This document shows, piece after piece, positions 63,472 to 64,000 of a DNA stretch of 64,000 bases. Source of the DNA: Novosphingobium chloroacetimidivorans (lineage in GTDB: Bacteria > Pseudomonadota > Alphaproteobacteria > Sphingomonadales > Sphingomonadaceae). The position numbers and the translations under genes were made by a program. A model generated the notes under the pieces. That model did not search any database. It was not told the DNA's origin and worked only from the letters and a program-made list of their open reading frames with translations. Where the stretch lies: assembly GCF_014204535.1 (NCBI RefSeq), contig NZ_JACHLR010000003.1, positions 62,001-126,000 on the forward strand, read 5' to 3'. Each line of letters starts with the position of its first letter. Position 1 is the stretch's first letter.

Positions 63472-64000
63472 ATGACTTCGATCACCCGCGATCCGCTGCT
63501 CGCCATTGCCAAGGGCATCCTGTGGTTCCTGATGGGCTGCATGCTCATCGCCGCCGCTGCCTGCCTTGTGGCGATACCGATGATCCACATCTTCCAGCAC
63601 GAGATAACCATCGAACTGGCAAAGGAAGCCACGGTTTTCCCGACCGGCATGTTCCTGTGGGGCTGCAGCGCGATCCTGTTGTTCGCCGCGATAACCGTGC
63701 TCATCGTGTTCCGGTTGTTCCAGCTGCTCAAGCGCATCGTCGACACCGTCGGCGCCGGCGATCCATTCGTGCCAGAGAATGCCAACCGGTTGACCCAGAT
63801 GGCCTGGCTGACCCTGACGTTGCAACTTGTCACTCTGCCGATCGGCGCACTTGCGGTCTGGATCGGGACGGAATTGGAGAAATCGAGCAGGGGCCACACC
63901 CAGATCGACGACCTCGGCTTTGGCATCTCGGGCAACGGCCTTCTGCTGATGCTGATCCTGTTCATCCTGGCCCGCGTGTTCCGCCAGGGTGCCGCGATGC
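63472..64000 (+). CDS. DUF2975 membrane protein (3' end outside window)
   Basis: At least 176 residues from ATG 63472 (AAGGGGGCC ribosome site); the frame runs off the window end. Four membrane segments are visible: about 13-37, 58-80, 104-125 and 153-170. The family signature RIVDTVGAGDPFVPENANRL lies between the second and third. DUF2975 proteins are usually encoded just before a small Cro/C1-type regulator, forming a self-regulated cassette. The regulator should lie just beyond the window end. Function unknown. Confidence 0.88.
   Translation, partial: MTSITRDPLLAIAKGILWFLMGCMLIAAAACLVAIPMIHIFQHEITIELAKEATVFPTGMFLWGCSAILLFAAITVLIVFRLFQLLKRIVDTVGAGDPFVPENANRLTQMAWLTLTLQLVTLPIGALAVWIGTELEKSSRGHTQIDDLGFGISGNGLLLMLILFILARVFRQGAAM

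Overview
This window is a 64 kb piece of a GC-rich chromosome. It most likely comes from an alphaproteobacterium of the order Sphingomonadales (Novosphingobium/Sphingomonas type). The evidence for this is the housekeeping protein sequences (RpoB, RpoC, NrdA, DUF4167, a mitochondrial-type membrane cytochrome c, a CHCC zinc-finger protein of the complex I family), a PEP-CTERM-like exported protein, and many GC-rich palindromic repeats between genes. The genus call is inference. No rRNA, tRNA, CRISPR array, transposase, integrase or phage gene was seen, so this looks like core chromosome with some catabolic insertions.

Layout. 1-1.4 kb: 3' end of a catalase gene overlapping a small exported ankyrin protein. 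1.6-3.9 kb: a CDC48/p97-like double AAA ATPase. 3.9-4.4 kb: a divergent intergenic region holding a strong candidate small RNA. 4.4-6.5 kb: CoA-transferase subunits scoA-scoB and a glutathione peroxidase. 6.7-15.3 kb (minus strand): sulfurtransferase, metK with a palindromic operator-like site, lnt, a DUF4167 protein, prmC, prfA and hisS. 15.6-18.3 kb: an exported M61 peptidase and inorganic pyrophosphatase. 18.8-26.9 kb (minus strand): an SDR, then a tight seven-gene block (DUF4129, DUF4350, MoxR AAA ATPase, DUF58, SpoIIM-like, RDD, GNAT) that looks like one uncharacterised membrane-linked ATPase system. 27-31.9 kb: prephenate dehydratase, a membrane-anchored cytochrome c, about 1 kb of repeats, and nrdA. 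32.4-37.6 kb: a fused acyl-CoA dehydrogenase pair, a small GlsB-like membrane protein, an SDR and nadB. 37.7-39.4 kb: two small metal-binding-type proteins around an ABC ATPase. 39.5-46.1 kb: a likely catabolic operon (aldehyde dehydrogenase, SDR, cytochrome P450, medium-chain reductase) divergent from a succinate-semialdehyde-type dehydrogenase, with a perfect 14-bp palindrome between them. 46.3-52.4 kb: GNAT, ZntB/CorA transporter, ispG, the PEP-CTERM-like protein and several small exported or membrane proteins. 52.7-61.3 kb: rpoC and rpoB. 62-64 kb: an Ala/Pro-rich exported protein and the start of a DUF2975 cassette under a promoter covered with CGATAT repeats.

How it fits together. The catalase-ankyrin pair and the peroxidase deal with peroxide. 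prfA-prmC is a translation-termination module in which PrmC methylates the release factor. metK carries a site resembling methionine-cycle regulation. The P450 cluster and the acyl-CoA dehydrogenases suggest oxidation of an unidentified hydrophobic substrate to acyl-CoA and ketone-body or succinate-level intermediates.

The most striking non-coding feature is a family of roughly 140-bp nested palindromes. There are eight good copies plus degenerate ones, usually placed within about 20 nt downstream of a stop codon. Three other palindromic families are also present. All calls are by eye from the sequence. No database search was run.
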